DNA of 35,698 nucleotides from Synergistales bacterium (GTDB lineage: Bacteria > Synergistota > Synergistia > Synergistales > Aminiphilaceae), in assembly GCA_021736445.1 (NCBI GenBank), contig JAIPGA010000020.1:1-35698 (forward strand). Reading direction: 5' to 3'. A program made the translations under genes and the position numbers. The notes under the pieces are model-generated. The model ran no database searches, had not been told where the DNA came from, and saw nothing but the letters and a program-made list of their open reading frames with translations. Positions within the stretch are counted from its first letter, which is position 1, and each line of letters opens with the position of its first letter. Shown one piece after another: positions 1-8,748 of this stretch.

Positions 1-44
1 AGCCAGTCGAACAGATCCTTCCAGAACCAGGAGGGGCGTTCCAT
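1..44 (-). CDS. 5' end of a minus-strand gene leaving the left edge
   Basis: An ATG on the minus strand at 44 opens a frame reading MERPSWFWKDLFDWL to the window edge without a stop. A purine-rich AAAGGGG stretch lies about a dozen bases upstream and could serve as a ribosome binding site. Only 14 codons are visible, so no function can be assigned. The start is followed upstream by a non-coding stretch, which fits a gene beginning here, but a chance open frame is possible. Confidence 0.4.
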   Translation of the reverse strand, partial: MERPSWFWKDLFDW

Positions 45-266
45 GTCAGAGCTGTCCCCTTTCTCTTGTTCCTGCGTGTTCTGTCTCAGAGCCGGATGCG
101 GCACAGCTTGCTCACCCTCCCGATAGAGGTTGGAAACACCTGCTCAATAGAGCTTGGGAACAAGTATAGCACGTTGTGCCCAGAGGATACACGAAAGAAA
201 TCCGTCCCTTTGTGCAGGAGTACCTACGGACACAGGGACGATGGTCACGGGACGGCCGCAGTGCGC
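45..266. other. Intergenic region between two minus-strand genes
   Basis: No convincing gene is seen. The segment is less GC-rich than its neighbours. On the minus strand a TATACT hexamer (about 165-170) could be a -10 box for the gene starting at 44, but no good -35 element is obvious. It separates the stop of the EFR1-type gene at 267 from the start at 44. Confidence 0.35.
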
Positions 267-1097
267 TCACTCCGGCGTGTCGCCGCCCTCCGGGGCCGGT
301 GCCTCCCCGGGGCCGCCCAGGGAGAGCAGGTCGGCCCGTCGGACCGACCGGTACGGGGCGTACTCGGTTCCGCCGAAGCGGATGGCCCTGGTGGGGCAGA
401 GGGCGAAACAGCGCTGACAGAGGACACAGCGGTTGGCGAACTGCGGATTCCCGTCGCCCCGGATGGTGATGTTGTCTACCGGACAGACTCTGGCGCAGAG
501 GCCGCACTGGATGCATCGGTCGGTGTCGGCGCTGATGGGGAACCTCCTGCGCATCATGCGGTAGGGCAGGCTGGTTTCCTTGCGGCCGATAAACCGGAAC
601 AGCGGCCCCAGAAACCACCCCTTCTTCCACTCCGCGCTGCCGTTGATGATCATCTGGGCGTACTCCCTCGCCTGGTCCTTCCCCTTGTCGATCTGTTCGC
701 GGTCTGCATGGGAGATGCCGTCCTTGCGCTGGTAGTTGGTGGGCATCTTGATCTCCCGGGCCCCTGCGGGGGTGTATCCCCTGGTCTCCAGGAGCTTCCG
801 GAGCGGACCGACGATGCCGCCGGAGAACCCCGCCAGGGTGTCTACCATAAAGGCCTCCTGGCCGTTGCTTTCGGGCAATGACTGCAGGGCCTTCCAGACA
901 AAGGGATAGGTGGACTGCATCGCGACGGGGAAGGCGAACCCCAGCAGTTCCTCCCCGGTGAGGTGGTCCCACTGCCCCTCGACCAGGGGATGGAACGAGA
1001 CGGTCATGCCTTCGTGTCGGAATGTGTCGGCCATGGCCTCTGCCACAGCCAGGGTGTTGCCGGTGCCGGAGAATACGTGAAAGGCGACGGTGCGCAT
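267..1097 (-). CDS. EFR1-type flavodoxin/ferredoxin fusion protein
   Basis: The 276-residue product starts with a flavodoxin-like segment carrying the FMN-phosphate loop FSGTGNT (about residues 9-15). It ends with a ferredoxin domain holding two four-cysteine motifs, CIQCGLCARVCP and CVLCQRCFALCP, each able to bind a [4Fe-4S] cluster. This is the layout of EFR1-family proteins, which are thought to pass electrons between flavin and iron-sulfur centres in the cytoplasm of anaerobes. The ATG at 1097 is chosen because GAGGGAGG lies just upstream; the longer open frame has no family-like sequence before it. It is divergent from the photolyase gene, with an inverted repeat between them. The electron partner is unknown. 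Confidence 0.85.
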   Translation of the reverse strand: MRTVAFHVFSGTGNTLAVAEAMADTFRHEGMTVSFHPLVEGQWDHLTGEELLGFAFPVAMQSTYPFVWKALQSLPESNGQEAFMVDTLAGFSGGIVGPLRKLLETRGYTPAGAREIKMPTNYQRKDGISHADREQIDKGKDQAREYAQMIINGSAEWKKGWFLGPLFRFIGRKETSLPYRMMRRRFPISADTDRCIQCGLCARVCPVDNITIRGDGNPQFANRCVLCQRCFALCPTRAIRFGGTEYAPYRSVRRADLLSLGGPGEAPAPEGGDTPE

Positions 1098-1132
1098 CGA
1101 TACTACCTCCCTCAGTGGCATGTTGTGACGAC

Positions 1133-1158
1133 TGGGTGGATTGTGTGGGGTCCACCCA
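1133..1158. promoter_or_regulatory. Inverted repeat in the divergent intergenic region
   Basis: TGGGTGGA (1133-1140) and TCCACCCA (1151-1158) are perfect 8-base arms around a 10-base spacer. They lie 36 bases upstream of the EFR1-type start codon and beside a TATTAT box on the minus strand (about 1170-1175). The position fits an operator or a leader hairpin controlling the flavodoxin gene. No regulator can be named. Confidence 0.4.
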
Positions 1159-1287
1159 CTGTGCCGCAATAATACCATGTTTTGACGTCGCTTCGTACCG
1201 GAGAAGACGGGCTTGCCGCCCGCTGTGCGTACAGCTACGATGGTTGGCGGATACCAGCGGATCGAACGCAGAGTGGAGGCGGGATGC

Positions 1288-2646
1288 ATGTTGGTGGACG
1301 CGCGTCGTGTTCGAGCTGTGGATAGAGGGACCCGCGGGAGTGGGCCGGTGGTCTGCTGGATGAGCCGGGACCAGCGGGTGGATGACAACTGGGCGCTGCT
1401 TTTCGCCCGGGAGATGGCGCTGGAACGCGCCGTACCGTTGGTTGTGGTCTTCTGCCTTTTCACCCCCTTCCTGGGGGCCGGTCTGCGGCAGTACGGCTTT
1501 CTGCTCCGCGGGCTCGCCGAGGTGGAGCGGTCGCTGCGGGAGCGGGGGATTCCCTTTGCCCTCCTCCGGGGTGACCCGAGGAATCGGATCCCCGCATTCG
1601 TGGAGGCGCACCGCTGCGGGGCGGTGGTGACGGACTTCTCGCCTCTGCGCATCCGCACCGCCCAGGTTGCCGACGTTGCCGCCGCCCTGGAGGTGCCCCT
1701 CTACGAGGTGGACGCCCACAATGTGGTGCCCGCGCGGTATGTAACGGACAAACGGGAGTACGCCGCCCGGACCATCCGTCCCAAGCTCTGGCGGACGGCC
1801 CCGGCCTTTCTCACGGACTTCCCGGAGCTGGAGGAGATGGACGGCCCCATCGACAGATGGCCGCCGGTGGACTGGGACCAGGTCTGGGCCGGCCTGGATG
1901 TGCGCGGCGATATCCCCGAGGCGACCTCCATCGTTCCGGGGGAGGCGGCGGCGTTGCGATGTCTGGAGGGGTTTCTTGCCGAGCGGTTGGCCCGGTATCC
2001 CGAGGAGCGCAACGATCCCGCCCGGGACGCCCTCTCCGGCCTGTCGCCCTATCTGCATTTCGGCCAGATCGCCCCGCAGCGTGCGGCCCTGGCGGTGCAG
2101 GCCGCCGACGCGCCGCAGGAGGCGAAGGACGCCTTCCTGGAGGAGAGCATCGTCCGTCGTGAGCTGGCGGAGAATTTCTGTCTCCATGCCGAGGACTACG
2201 ACCACATGTCGGCCTTCCCCGACTGGGCCCGGACAACCCTGGCCGAGCACGCGGAGGACCCCCGTCCCGCCCTCTACAGTCTGGAGGAGATGGAGCGTGC
2301 CGCCACCCACGACGAGGCCTGGAACGCCGCCCAGAAGGAAATGGTGCGCACCGGCAAGATGCACGGCTATATGCGGATGTACTGGGGCAAGAAGATCCTG
2401 GAGTGGTCGCCCACGCCGGAGGAGGCACTGCGGCGGGTGATCCTGCTCAACGACCGTTACGAGCTGGACGGACGGGACCCCAACGGCTACACCGGCGCCG
2501 CCTGGTCCATCGGAGGGGTCCACGACCGCCCCTGGAAGGAGCGCCCTATCTTCGGCAAGATCCGCTATATGAACGACCGCGGCCTCCGGCGGAAGTTCGA
2601 TGTCGACCGCTATATCCGGAAGGTGGAGGCGCTGGAGCAGCCGTGA
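1288..2646 (+). CDS. phr: Class II CPD photolyase
   Basis: The 452-residue product is a class II deoxyribodipyrimidine photolyase, a cytoplasmic FAD enzyme that uses blue light to split cyclobutane pyrimidine dimers. The N-terminal alpha/beta domain is followed by the helical FAD domain. Family hallmarks include the region around LSPYLHFGQIAPQR, the segment RRELAENFC, the W- and M-rich YMRMYWGKKILEW helix and a C-terminal DPNGYTGAAWSIGG motif. The length matches the family. The ATG at 1288 is preceded by GGAGG at proper spacing; the frame upstream of it is unlike photolyase N-termini. It is a single gene, divergent from the EFR1-type gene and not obviously in an operon. A photolyase in an anaerobe relative suggests exposure to light at times. 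Confidence 0.92.
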   Translation: MLVDARRVRAVDRGTRGSGPVVCWMSRDQRVDDNWALLFAREMALERAVPLVVVFCLFTPFLGAGLRQYGFLLRGLAEVERSLRERGIPFALLRGDPRNRIPAFVEAHRCGAVVTDFSPLRIRTAQVADVAAALEVPLYEVDAHNVVPARYVTDKREYAARTIRPKLWRTAPAFLTDFPELEEMDGPIDRWPPVDWDQVWAGLDVRGDIPEATSIVPGEAAALRCLEGFLAERLARYPEERNDPARDALSGLSPYLHFGQIAPQRAALAVQAADAPQEAKDAFLEESIVRRELAENFCLHAEDYDHMSAFPDWARTTLAEHAEDPRPALYSLEEMERAATHDEAWNAAQKEMVRTGKMHGYMRMYWGKKILEWSPTPEEALRRVILLNDRYELDGRDPNGYTGAAWSIGGVHDRPWKERPIFGKIRYMNDRGLRRKFDVDRYIRKVEALEQP

Positions 2647-3063
2647 CGGCGGTTGCGGAAGGGCTGGGGGGTTGTCGGTTTCCTCCCTGGACCGCGCCGC
2701 AATCCTTTCCGAGCTTTGTGTGGCGAACCAAAAACACCTTTGATAACTGCGCGATCGCTGTAACGGCAAGGAACGGCACATCGCTGTTGTGCGGCATCCC
2801 CGCCGGGGACGATTCAGAGCAATTGGCAGCTGTGGACGCCGATAGGGCCGCGATTCGGGTTTGCCCTCCAATTTCGGCGGTATTTGCGCGAGAGGTTGCG
2901 CGAGGTACGCTGAGGACAGCTTGCAACCATTGTGCAATGTGAAACTCCCCGTTATCCTTACACACTGTAGGTGCCCGCAAATCGTTGCGGGCCTTCGTTG
3001 TAGGAGGGGGCGGCGCCGAGACGCCGCGCTCGTACCAAAAAACTAACAGGTGGTGTGCACAGA
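2647..3063. other. Long intergenic region upstream of asnB, with promoter and leader hairpins
   Basis: No gene is supported. The segment is visibly AT-richer than the flanking genes. A possible promoter is TTGTGC (2930-2935), a 17-base spacer and TATCCT. Downstream are two small hairpins: GCCCGCAA/TTGCGGGC (2973-2980/2985-2992), followed by a weak T-rich tail, and GCGGCG/CGCCGC near 3011-3028. The first could act as an attenuator ahead of asnB or as the photolyase terminator. Confidence 0.45.
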
Positions 3064-4608
3064 ATGTGTGGTATTTGCGGTATCTGGGGCGACGATGATG
3101 GTGAAACGCTGCTACGGATGATGCGGGGCATGACGCACCGCGGGCCCGATGCAGACGGCTCTATGGATTTCGAAGGGGGCCAATTCGGGCACAGGCGTCT
3201 TTCCATCATGGATGTGGCAGGCGGCGACCAGCCCCTGCAGACAGTGGACGGCCGGCATACGGCGGTGGTGAACGGGGAGATCTACAACTACCCCGAGCAC
3301 TACGGGAAGCTCTCCAAAGACCGGGCGTTCAGGACGAAAAACGACTCCGAAGTGATCCCGCACCTCTACGACGAGAAGGGTACCGCCATGGTCCACGAGC
3401 TGGACGGCATGTTCGCCTTCGGCCTGACCGACGGTACGGACCTCTTTCTCGCCCGCGATCCCCTGGGAATCAAGCCCCTCTACTACACCTCCGACGAAAA
3501 GGGCAATCTCTACTTTGCCTCGGAGATGAAAAGCCTCCCCGACAAGGGCAACCCCTTCCGGGAGTTCCCCACAGGCAGCTGGTACCACTCCAGGGAGGGC
3601 TTCCACCGGTACTATACCGTTCCCCAGCCGAGCTATGAGGAGATGGACACGGACCTCTGCGTGCAGAAGGTGCGGAACGCCCTGGACAGGGCGGTCCACA
3701 AGCGCCTGATGAGCGATGTGCCCCTGGGCTGTTTCCTCTCCGGCGGGCTGGACAGCAGCATCACCTCGGCGCTGGCGTCGCAGTATGTCCAGCCGCTGCA
3801 CACCTTCGCCACGGGCTACGAAGGCAGCAAGGATCTGGCCAAGGCGCGGATGGTGGCCGACCATATCGGTTCCATCCACCACGAGTACATCATGACCGAC
3901 GACGAGATCCTGGAAAACATGGCCGGCATCATCTACTACCTGGAATCCTTCGAGCAGGCCACGGTGCGCAACGCCATCCCCAACTACTTCACCTCCAAGC
4001 TGGCGTCGCAGTATGTCACTGTGGTCATCACCGGCGAGGGGGCCGACGAGCTCTTCGGCGGCTACACATGCTACAAGGACATCGATGATCAGAGGGATCT
4101 GCAGGAGGAGCTGCGCTGCTCGCTGCAGGACTTCCACAACCTCAATCTCCAGCGCGCCGACCGGGCGACCATGGCCTACTCCATTGAAGGCCGTGTGCCC
4201 TTCCTCGACGAGGAGATGGTGGCTCTGGCCCAGCGGGTGCCCCCGCAGCTGAAGATCAAGGGCGACCCCGCCATGGAGAAGTGGGTCCTCCGCGCGGCCT
4301 GCGAGGACCTGCTGCCCCACGAGATCGTCTGGCGCACCAAGGAGCAGTTCGACGAGGGCAGCGGCATCGTCGACTCCGTCAGCCGGGTGGTGGACAAGGC
4401 CATGACCGACGAGGAGGAACGGCGTCACCGTGACCGTTATCCCGAGGTCTTCCTCCGTTCCAAGGAGGAGTGCTACTACCACAAGCTCTTCACCGAGGTT
4501 TTCCCCAACCACGAACGGATGACCGACACCGTGGGCCGCTGGTCCGAGGACATGGACTCCCGGAAGCGGTACCGCCGCGGTCCCGCCGAGGCGGGGGTGG
4601 CCGCGTAG
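3064..4608 (+). CDS. asnB: Asparagine synthetase, glutamine-hydrolysing
   Basis: The 514-residue product makes asparagine from aspartate, glutamine and ATP. The start is set at the ATG giving Met-Cys-Gly-Ile, because the cysteine after Met is the glutaminase nucleophile. The class II amidotransferase domain covers about residues 1-190 (THRGPDA, HRRLSIMD, NGEIYNY). The synthetase domain follows, with the pyrophosphate-binding loop SGGLDSS (about residues 222-228) and GEGADELFGGY. It is shorter than the enterobacterial enzyme, mainly at the C-terminus, but no key motif is missing. A strong hairpin with a T-run follows at 4691-4726, so it appears to be its own transcript. Confidence 0.93.
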   Translation: MCGICGIWGDDDGETLLRMMRGMTHRGPDADGSMDFEGGQFGHRRLSIMDVAGGDQPLQTVDGRHTAVVNGEIYNYPEHYGKLSKDRAFRTKNDSEVIPHLYDEKGTAMVHELDGMFAFGLTDGTDLFLARDPLGIKPLYYTSDEKGNLYFASEMKSLPDKGNPFREFPTGSWYHSREGFHRYYTVPQPSYEEMDTDLCVQKVRNALDRAVHKRLMSDVPLGCFLSGGLDSSITSALASQYVQPLHTFATGYEGSKDLAKARMVADHIGSIHHEYIMTDDEILENMAGIIYYLESFEQATVRNAIPNYFTSKLASQYVTVVITGEGADELFGGYTCYKDIDDQRDLQEELRCSLQDFHNLNLQRADRATMAYSIEGRVPFLDEEMVALAQRVPPQLKIKGDPAMEKWVLRAACEDLLPHEIVWRTKEQFDEGSGIVDSVSRVVDKAMTDEEERRHRDRYPEVFLRSKEECYYHKLFTEVFPNHERMTDTVGRWSEDMDSRKRYRRGPAEAGVAA

Positions 4609-4690
4609 CCCACGGGTTTGCTCCCCGGGGGGCGCACACCCCAGCCGAAACGGTATGCTTCGGAAGGGGACAACAGCATAGAGGTATCTC

Positions 4691-4726
4691 CGCCGGAAGG
4701 GGCCCAGGCCTCTTCCGGCGGGTTTT
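4691..4726 (+). terminator. Rho-independent terminator after asnB
   Basis: CGCCGGAAG (4691-4699) pairs with CTTCCGGCG (4712-4720), and the hairpin is followed by GGTTTTG. Position and T-run fit a terminator for asnB. Confidence 0.8.
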
Positions 4727-4754
4727 GTCGCGCGGTTGGCAATCGGTGTACAAT
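4725..4754 (+). promoter_or_regulatory. Possible promoter for the DUF364 gene
   Basis: TTGTCG (4725-4730) and TACAAT (4749-4754) are separated by 18 bases, about 70 bases ahead of the next start codon and directly after the asnB terminator. The match is moderate. Confidence 0.4.
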
Positions 4755-4824
4755 GCCCTTCAGAAAACACCAATGACCGGAAGGCGTTGCCAGGCGACGC
4801 CGTGCAAACGGAAGGAGACAGGGA

Positions 4825-5580
4825 ATGGAGTCGATGCTGCAGACACTGCGCAAGCGCGTGAGAGAGCTGATGGAACAGCAGGGAATCGGTGCGGAAACGC
4901 CGGTCACCGTTGAACCCCTCGGTGTGGAGGAGGCCATCGGTGACCCGGCCCCCTACCGGGACTACCCGCTGCTGCGGGGCAAGGAGAAACTCGTCCAGGC
5001 CGAGATCCACGGGGCCAAAGGGCAGGCGTTCACCTCGTCGCCGCTCCGGTGGCACGGGACCCTGGCCGACGTGCTGGCGCTTTCCCTGGAGGGCGACCGC
5101 AACGGCGCGCTCTTCATCGCCGCGGTGAACGCCCTGGGCCGCTACGCCGGCGTCGCCGACGATACCATCCACTGCAGGGACAAGGCGCCCGAGGAATGCT
5201 CAAGGAGGATTGCGGAGTCGGTCCGCGAGGAGTTCGGTGATGTCTCCATCGGGATCGTAGGCTACCAGCCGGCGATCACCAACGCCCTGGCCGAGCGCTT
5301 TGGTGTGGACCGGGTTCATGTGGTGGACCTGGACCCCGACAACATCGGCAGGGAGGTCGCCGGAGGCGTCACCATCGGCCACGGCGACCGCGATCTGGAG
5401 ACCCTGGCGGACCACTGCGACATGGCCCTGGCCACGGGTTCGACCATCGTCAACGGGACCATCGACAGGGTAGACCGGGTCTTCCTGGAACGGAACATCC
5501 CGGTGCTCTACTTCGGCACCACCATCGCCGTTCCGGCGGTGCTGCTGGGGTTGCGCCGCATCTGCTTCGAAGGGGCCTGA
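4825..5580 (+). CDS. DUF364 (putative heavy-metal chelation) domain protein
   Basis: The 251-residue product resembles the DUF4213/DUF364 family: an enolase-N-like first half and a Rossmann-like second half carrying the typical ATGSTIVNGTID motif near residues 206-217. Family members are often found near metal or molybdenum genes and are proposed to bind metals, but no reaction is established. GAAGGAG sits 8 bases upstream of the ATG. It is followed after 39 bases by the SMR pump and then by a CDF metal exporter, so the three may form a metal or drug resistance group; that link is inferred from position only. It has no signal peptide and is probably cytoplasmic. Confidence 0.75.
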   Translation: MESMLQTLRKRVRELMEQQGIGAETPVTVEPLGVEEAIGDPAPYRDYPLLRGKEKLVQAEIHGAKGQAFTSSPLRWHGTLADVLALSLEGDRNGALFIAAVNALGRYAGVADDTIHCRDKAPEECSRRIAESVREEFGDVSIGIVGYQPAITNALAERFGVDRVHVVDLDPDNIGREVAGGVTIGHGDRDLETLADHCDMALATGSTIVNGTIDRVDRVFLERNIPVLYFGTTIAVPAVLLGLRRICFEGA

Positions 5581-5619
5581 CATGGCCCTGCGGGCAGGGG
5601 ATAGAGGGAGCCCGGGACC

Positions 5620-5949
5620 GTGACCTATCTCTATCTCCTCTTTGCGATCATCGCCGAGGTCTTCGCCACCAGTATGCTCAAACTCTGCAACGGCTTCACC
5701 CGTCCCGGCATCACGGCTGTTTCGATGATGGGATACATGACGGCCTTCTATTTCATGAGTCTCTCCTTCCGGGCCATTCCCTTTGGTATCGCCTACGCCA
5801 TATGGTCCGGAGTGGGGATTGTCTTCATCACCTTTGTCGGGGCCTTCGTATTCCGCCAGCTTCCCGACCTTCCGGCGCTGGTGGGGATAGGACTCATCGC
5901 CGCCGGGATCGTGGTGATCCATCTCTTTTCCAAGACGGTGCGACTGTGA
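5620..5949 (+). CDS. EmrE-like small multidrug resistance transporter
   Basis: The 109-residue product has four predicted membrane helices and closely follows the small multidrug resistance family. It keeps the essential membrane glutamate (residue 13 here, Glu14 in EmrE) and the AYAIWSGVGI motif with the substrate-stacking tryptophan. Members work as dimers in the inner membrane and exchange cationic, often aromatic compounds for protons. The start is a GTG with AGAGGGA upstream. It follows the DUF364 gene closely and may share its transcript. The exact substrate cannot be read from sequence; Gdx/SugE guanidinium exporters are relatives, but the motif pattern is nearer EmrE. Confidence 0.88.
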   Translation: MTYLYLLFAIIAEVFATSMLKLCNGFTRPGITAVSMMGYMTAFYFMSLSFRAIPFGIAYAIWSGVGIVFITFVGAFVFRQLPDLPALVGIGLIAAGIVVIHLFSKTVRL

Positions 5950-6051
5950 GGAAAAGGGAGGGACGAGGGGCGATGCGGGAGAGCATCTGCCGTTGGCCGC
6001 ACGACAAAACGTTGCAGCTGGTGCGGAGTCTGCGGTGATGCGGTTGGCGGT

Positions 6052-6107
6052 CCTGTGGCGACCGTCTCCCTCCGGAACCGGCGGGACGGGGCTATTGGGT
6101 CCACAGG
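6052..6107 (+). other. Possible structured leader before the CDF exporter
   Basis: CCTGTGG (6052-6058) can pair with CCACAGG (6101-6107), enclosing an inner CCGTC/GACGG stem (6062-6066/6085-6089). It lies about 45 bases upstream of a metal exporter, where metal-sensing RNA would be plausible. It does not match any riboswitch consensus I know, including NiCo and yybP-ykoY, so this is only a structural suggestion. Confidence 0.25.
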
Positions 6108-6150
6108 GCCTCAGGTTCGCGAACAATGAAGACGGAAAGGATCGGTAGTG

Positions 6151-7068
6151 ATGGCACACCATCATCATCACGACCACGGAACGGAACAGATGGGCGACGG
6201 CAGGCTGACGGCGGCGCTTGGCGTCAACCTGCTGCTCACACTGGTGCAGGTGGTGGGCGGTATCCTCTCGGGGAGTCTGTCGCTCGTCGCCGACGCGCTG
6301 CACAACCTCTCCGATGCCGCCTCCCTGGGGATCGCCCTGGTGGCCCGCAAGATCGGCCGCCGGCCGCCGGATGCCTTCAAGACCTTCGGCTACAAGCGGG
6401 CGGAGGTCATCGCGGCGCTGGTCAACCTGGTCACCCTGCTGCTGATCGGCTGCTATCTGATCTACCAGGCGATCTGGCGCTTCGTGGAGCCCCAGCCGGT
6501 GGAGGGCTGGACGGTGGTCATCGTGGCCGGTGTGGCCCTGGTTGTCGATGTGGTGACCGCCGTGATCACCTTCTCCATGTCCAAAGGAAGCATGAACATC
6601 AAGGCCACCTTTGTGCACAACCTCTCCGATGCCTTCGCCTCGGTGGCGGTGATCCTGGCGGGGACGCTGATCCTGCTCTACGGCTGGTACTGGACGGACA
6701 CGGTGCTGACGCTGGCCATTGCGGGGTATGTGCTCTGGCAAGGTATCGCCATGCTGCCCGAGACGATCCACCTGCTGATGGAGGGCACCCCCTCCCATCT
6801 GGCGGTGGAGGAGGTCATCGCGGCCATGGAGACGGTAGCGGGCGTCGAGAATATCCACCATGTGCATATCTGGCAGCTCGACGAGCACCGCAACGCCCTG
6901 GAGGCCCACGTGGTGGTCCGTTCCCGCACACTGGAAGAGACGGAGAGGGTCAAACGGGAGCTCAAGGCTGCCGTGGCCGAACGCTTCGACGTCACCCATT
7001 CGACACTGGAGTTCGAACATCCCGAGGAGGCCTGCGCCGACCCCGGCCCCGGGAGCGCAGGGCCATAG
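6151..7068 (+). CDS. CDF-family divalent metal cation exporter (CzcD/ZitB type)
   Basis: The 305-residue membrane protein starts with a His-rich segment (five consecutive His within the first ten residues). Six predicted helices follow, with the paired metal-site motifs HNLSD in helices 2 and 5 (about residues 51-55 and 155-159). The C-terminal cytoplasmic domain includes VHIWQLDEHRNALEAHV. CDF proteins export Zn, Co, Cd or Ni by proton exchange. The His/Asp sites favour zinc-type selectivity, but nickel or cobalt is possible, and the nickel-cofactor genes elsewhere in the window make that worth noting. GGAAAGGA precedes the ATG at 6151; a GTG three bases earlier is an alternative. Confidence 0.9.
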   Translation: MAHHHHHDHGTEQMGDGRLTAALGVNLLLTLVQVVGGILSGSLSLVADALHNLSDAASLGIALVARKIGRRPPDAFKTFGYKRAEVIAALVNLVTLLLIGCYLIYQAIWRFVEPQPVEGWTVVIVAGVALVVDVVTAVITFSMSKGSMNIKATFVHNLSDAFASVAVILAGTLILLYGWYWTDTVLTLAIAGYVLWQGIAMLPETIHLLMEGTPSHLAVEEVIAAMETVAGVENIHHVHIWQLDEHRNALEAHVVVRSRTLEETERVKRELKAAVAERFDVTHSTLEFEHPEEACADPGPGSAGP

Positions 7069-7113
7069 GGAGACCGGTCGTATCACGGCCTGGGCGGTAG
7101 GTGACATACGCAA

Positions 7114-7138
7114 CGCCGGGCGGATGAACCGCCCGGCG
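7114..7138. terminator. Bidirectional terminator hairpin
   Basis: CGCCGGGCGG (7114-7123) and CCGCCCGGCG (7129-7138) form a perfect 10-base stem with a 5-base loop. It sits between the convergent ends of the CDF exporter (plus, ends 7068) and the beta-helix gene (minus, ends 7159), so it probably ends both transcripts. Confidence 0.7.
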
Positions 7139-7158
7139 CAGGTTGTGTTGGGGCTGCG

Positions 7159-8748
7159 CTACCGCCGCCGGAGAGCGAGAACGCCTGGTATGAGCAGGAG
7201 GGCCGCCGCGAAGGAAGCCACGCCCACCGAGCACCCTCCGCCACCGCCGCCCGGCGAGGAGCTTTCCTGGAGCTCGAAGGCGCCGATGTCCGGTCCGTCG
7301 CCGGAGGGCCGGGGCTTGCCGCGCTGGTCCGTGTCGGGAACGTCCCCGGAAGAGGCGGCGTTGCGGGCAGAGCTCCCGCTCGCGATGACACAGGTCTTGG
7401 TGGGGCCGTCGTTGTCGGCGGGCTCCTCCAGCTTGGGATTCCCGTTGGTGTTGTTGTCGCCGAGGCTGTCGAGATCGCTTCGGTTGAGGACACAGGAGTC
7501 GGCCGTGATCCTTGCATCGTCGCCGACGTCGATGATCCGGTCCCTCTGGTCGCCCCAGAGGATGCTGTTGACGGCGGCGACCCGGGCGTCGGCAAGGGCG
7601 ATGCAGTCACCGCCTCCCTGGGCCGCGTTGCCGGCGAAGGTGCAGAAGCGGAAGCGGGTCTCGTTGCCGTCCTGGGCGGCGAAGGCCCCGCCCTTGCCGG
7701 TGCTGCGGTTGCCGCTGAAGGTGCAGTTGATGATGGTGGGATCGTTGTCCTTGCAGCAGAGTGCTCCGCCCTCGCCCTCAGCCTGGTTGTCCAGAAAGGC
7801 GCAGCGCCGGATCACGGGGTCCGCGTTGTTTTCTGGGTAGCTGTCCAGTACGTGGGAGACTACCCCGCCGCCGTCGCCATCTTCGGCGTTATTGGAGCTG
7901 AAGGTGCAGTCCTCCAGCACAAGATTGCTGTCGTTGTCGAGCAGTCCCCCGCCGCTTTCGGTTGCGATGTTGCCGGTGAAGGTGCATCCGGCGATGTCCG
8001 CCGAGTAACAGTGGCTCACCATCGCGCCGCCGCCGAGCTGGGCGCTGTTGTCCTCGAAGGTGCTCTGCTCCACCGTGATGCGGCACCGGTATCCGGAGAG
8101 GCCGCCGGCGTACCCCGTGGCGTGGTTGTCCCTGAAGGTGCAGTTTCGGATCGTGATGTTTTCCATATAGCTGGTGTGCATCCCCGCCCCGATGTGGTAG
8201 ACAGGCTCGCTGGGGTCCACGGGCGCCCGGTCGGCGTAGCCGCCCTCGATGGTAAAGCCGTCTATGACCACGTTCTGGTCGTCGTCCTCGGAACTCGCGT
8301 CGGGGTCGTCGGCGGTGACCACCTGGTAGCTGTTGTCTGCAGAGACCGCGGGATTGCCGATATTGCCGCTGAGGGTTGTCTCGTTGAACTCGAAATCCCG
8401 TTCCGACAGGGAGCTCTCGCCGCCGTCGAAACCGCCGTAGAGCGCAACGCCCCTGGAGAGATCAAAGGCCGTGGCGCGCTCCTCGTGGGTGGGTTCGTAG
8501 GTCTTGACGGGGAGGTACTCCCCCTCGGCCACCCAGATCTCGTCACCGGGGTCGGCCTTGTCGAGGATGCCCATCAGGTCGGCGGAGGCCCTGGCCCAGG
8601 TCGTTCCGTCGCCCCGCCCGTTTTCCGCGACGTACCATCGGGCGGCTTCGCCGGTTGCGGCTCCGCTCAAGACAAAGAGGGCGACCGCACAGATCCCAAG
8701 CATTGCAAGAGCGCACCGCTTCCTTCCGTGATTCCCTCCAGATCGCAC
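7159..8748 (-). CDS. Exported right-handed beta-helix protein with Synergist-CTERM tail
   Basis: The product of about 529 residues has a signal peptide (basic RKR then a hydrophobic run ending near TGEA). It continues with many beta-helix rungs of the form NCTF-x-x-N and GGG, and ends in a Gly-rich stretch, GGCSVG, a hydrophobic segment and terminal RRR. That tail matches the Synergist-CTERM sorting signal, so the protein is probably anchored or processed at the cell envelope. The GTG at 8748 is chosen because it gives a proper signal peptide; ATG at 8703 is an alternative. It is a clear paralog of the beta-helix part of the gene at 10251-14278 but lacks the protease and several rungs. Function is unknown; such folds often bind or cut polysaccharides or act as adhesins. 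Confidence 0.78.
   Translation of the reverse strand: MRSGGNHGRKRCALAMLGICAVALFVLSGAATGEAARWYVAENGRGDGTTWARASADLMGILDKADPGDEIWVAEGEYLPVKTYEPTHEERATAFDLSRGVALYGGFDGGESSLSERDFEFNETTLSGNIGNPAVSADNSYQVVTADDPDASSEDDDQNVVIDGFTIEGGYADRAPVDPSEPVYHIGAGMHTSYMENITIRNCTFRDNHATGYAGGLSGYRCRITVEQSTFEDNSAQLGGGAMVSHCYSADIAGCTFTGNIATESGGGLLDNDSNLVLEDCTFSSNNAEDGDGGGVVSHVLDSYPENNADPVIRRCAFLDNQAEGEGGALCCKDNDPTIINCTFSGNRSTGKGGAFAAQDGNETRFRFCTFAGNAAQGGGDCIALADARVAAVNSILWGDQRDRIIDVGDDARITADSCVLNRSDLDSLGDNNTNGNPKLEEPADNDGPTKTCVIASGSSARNAASSGDVPDTDQRGKPRPSGDGPDIGAFELQESSSPGGGGGGCSVGVASFAAALLLIPGVLALRRR

Noticed and set aside
112-2937. A 941-codon open frame on the minus strand
   Set aside because: It runs opposite the photolyase gene and out of frame with the EFR1-type gene; its translation is Arg/Pro/His-rich with no family motifs, as expected for a GC-rich shadow.
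6052-6150. NiCo or yybP-ykoY riboswitch before the CDF exporter
   Set aside because: The conserved loop sequences of these RNAs are not found; only a generic stem is visible.
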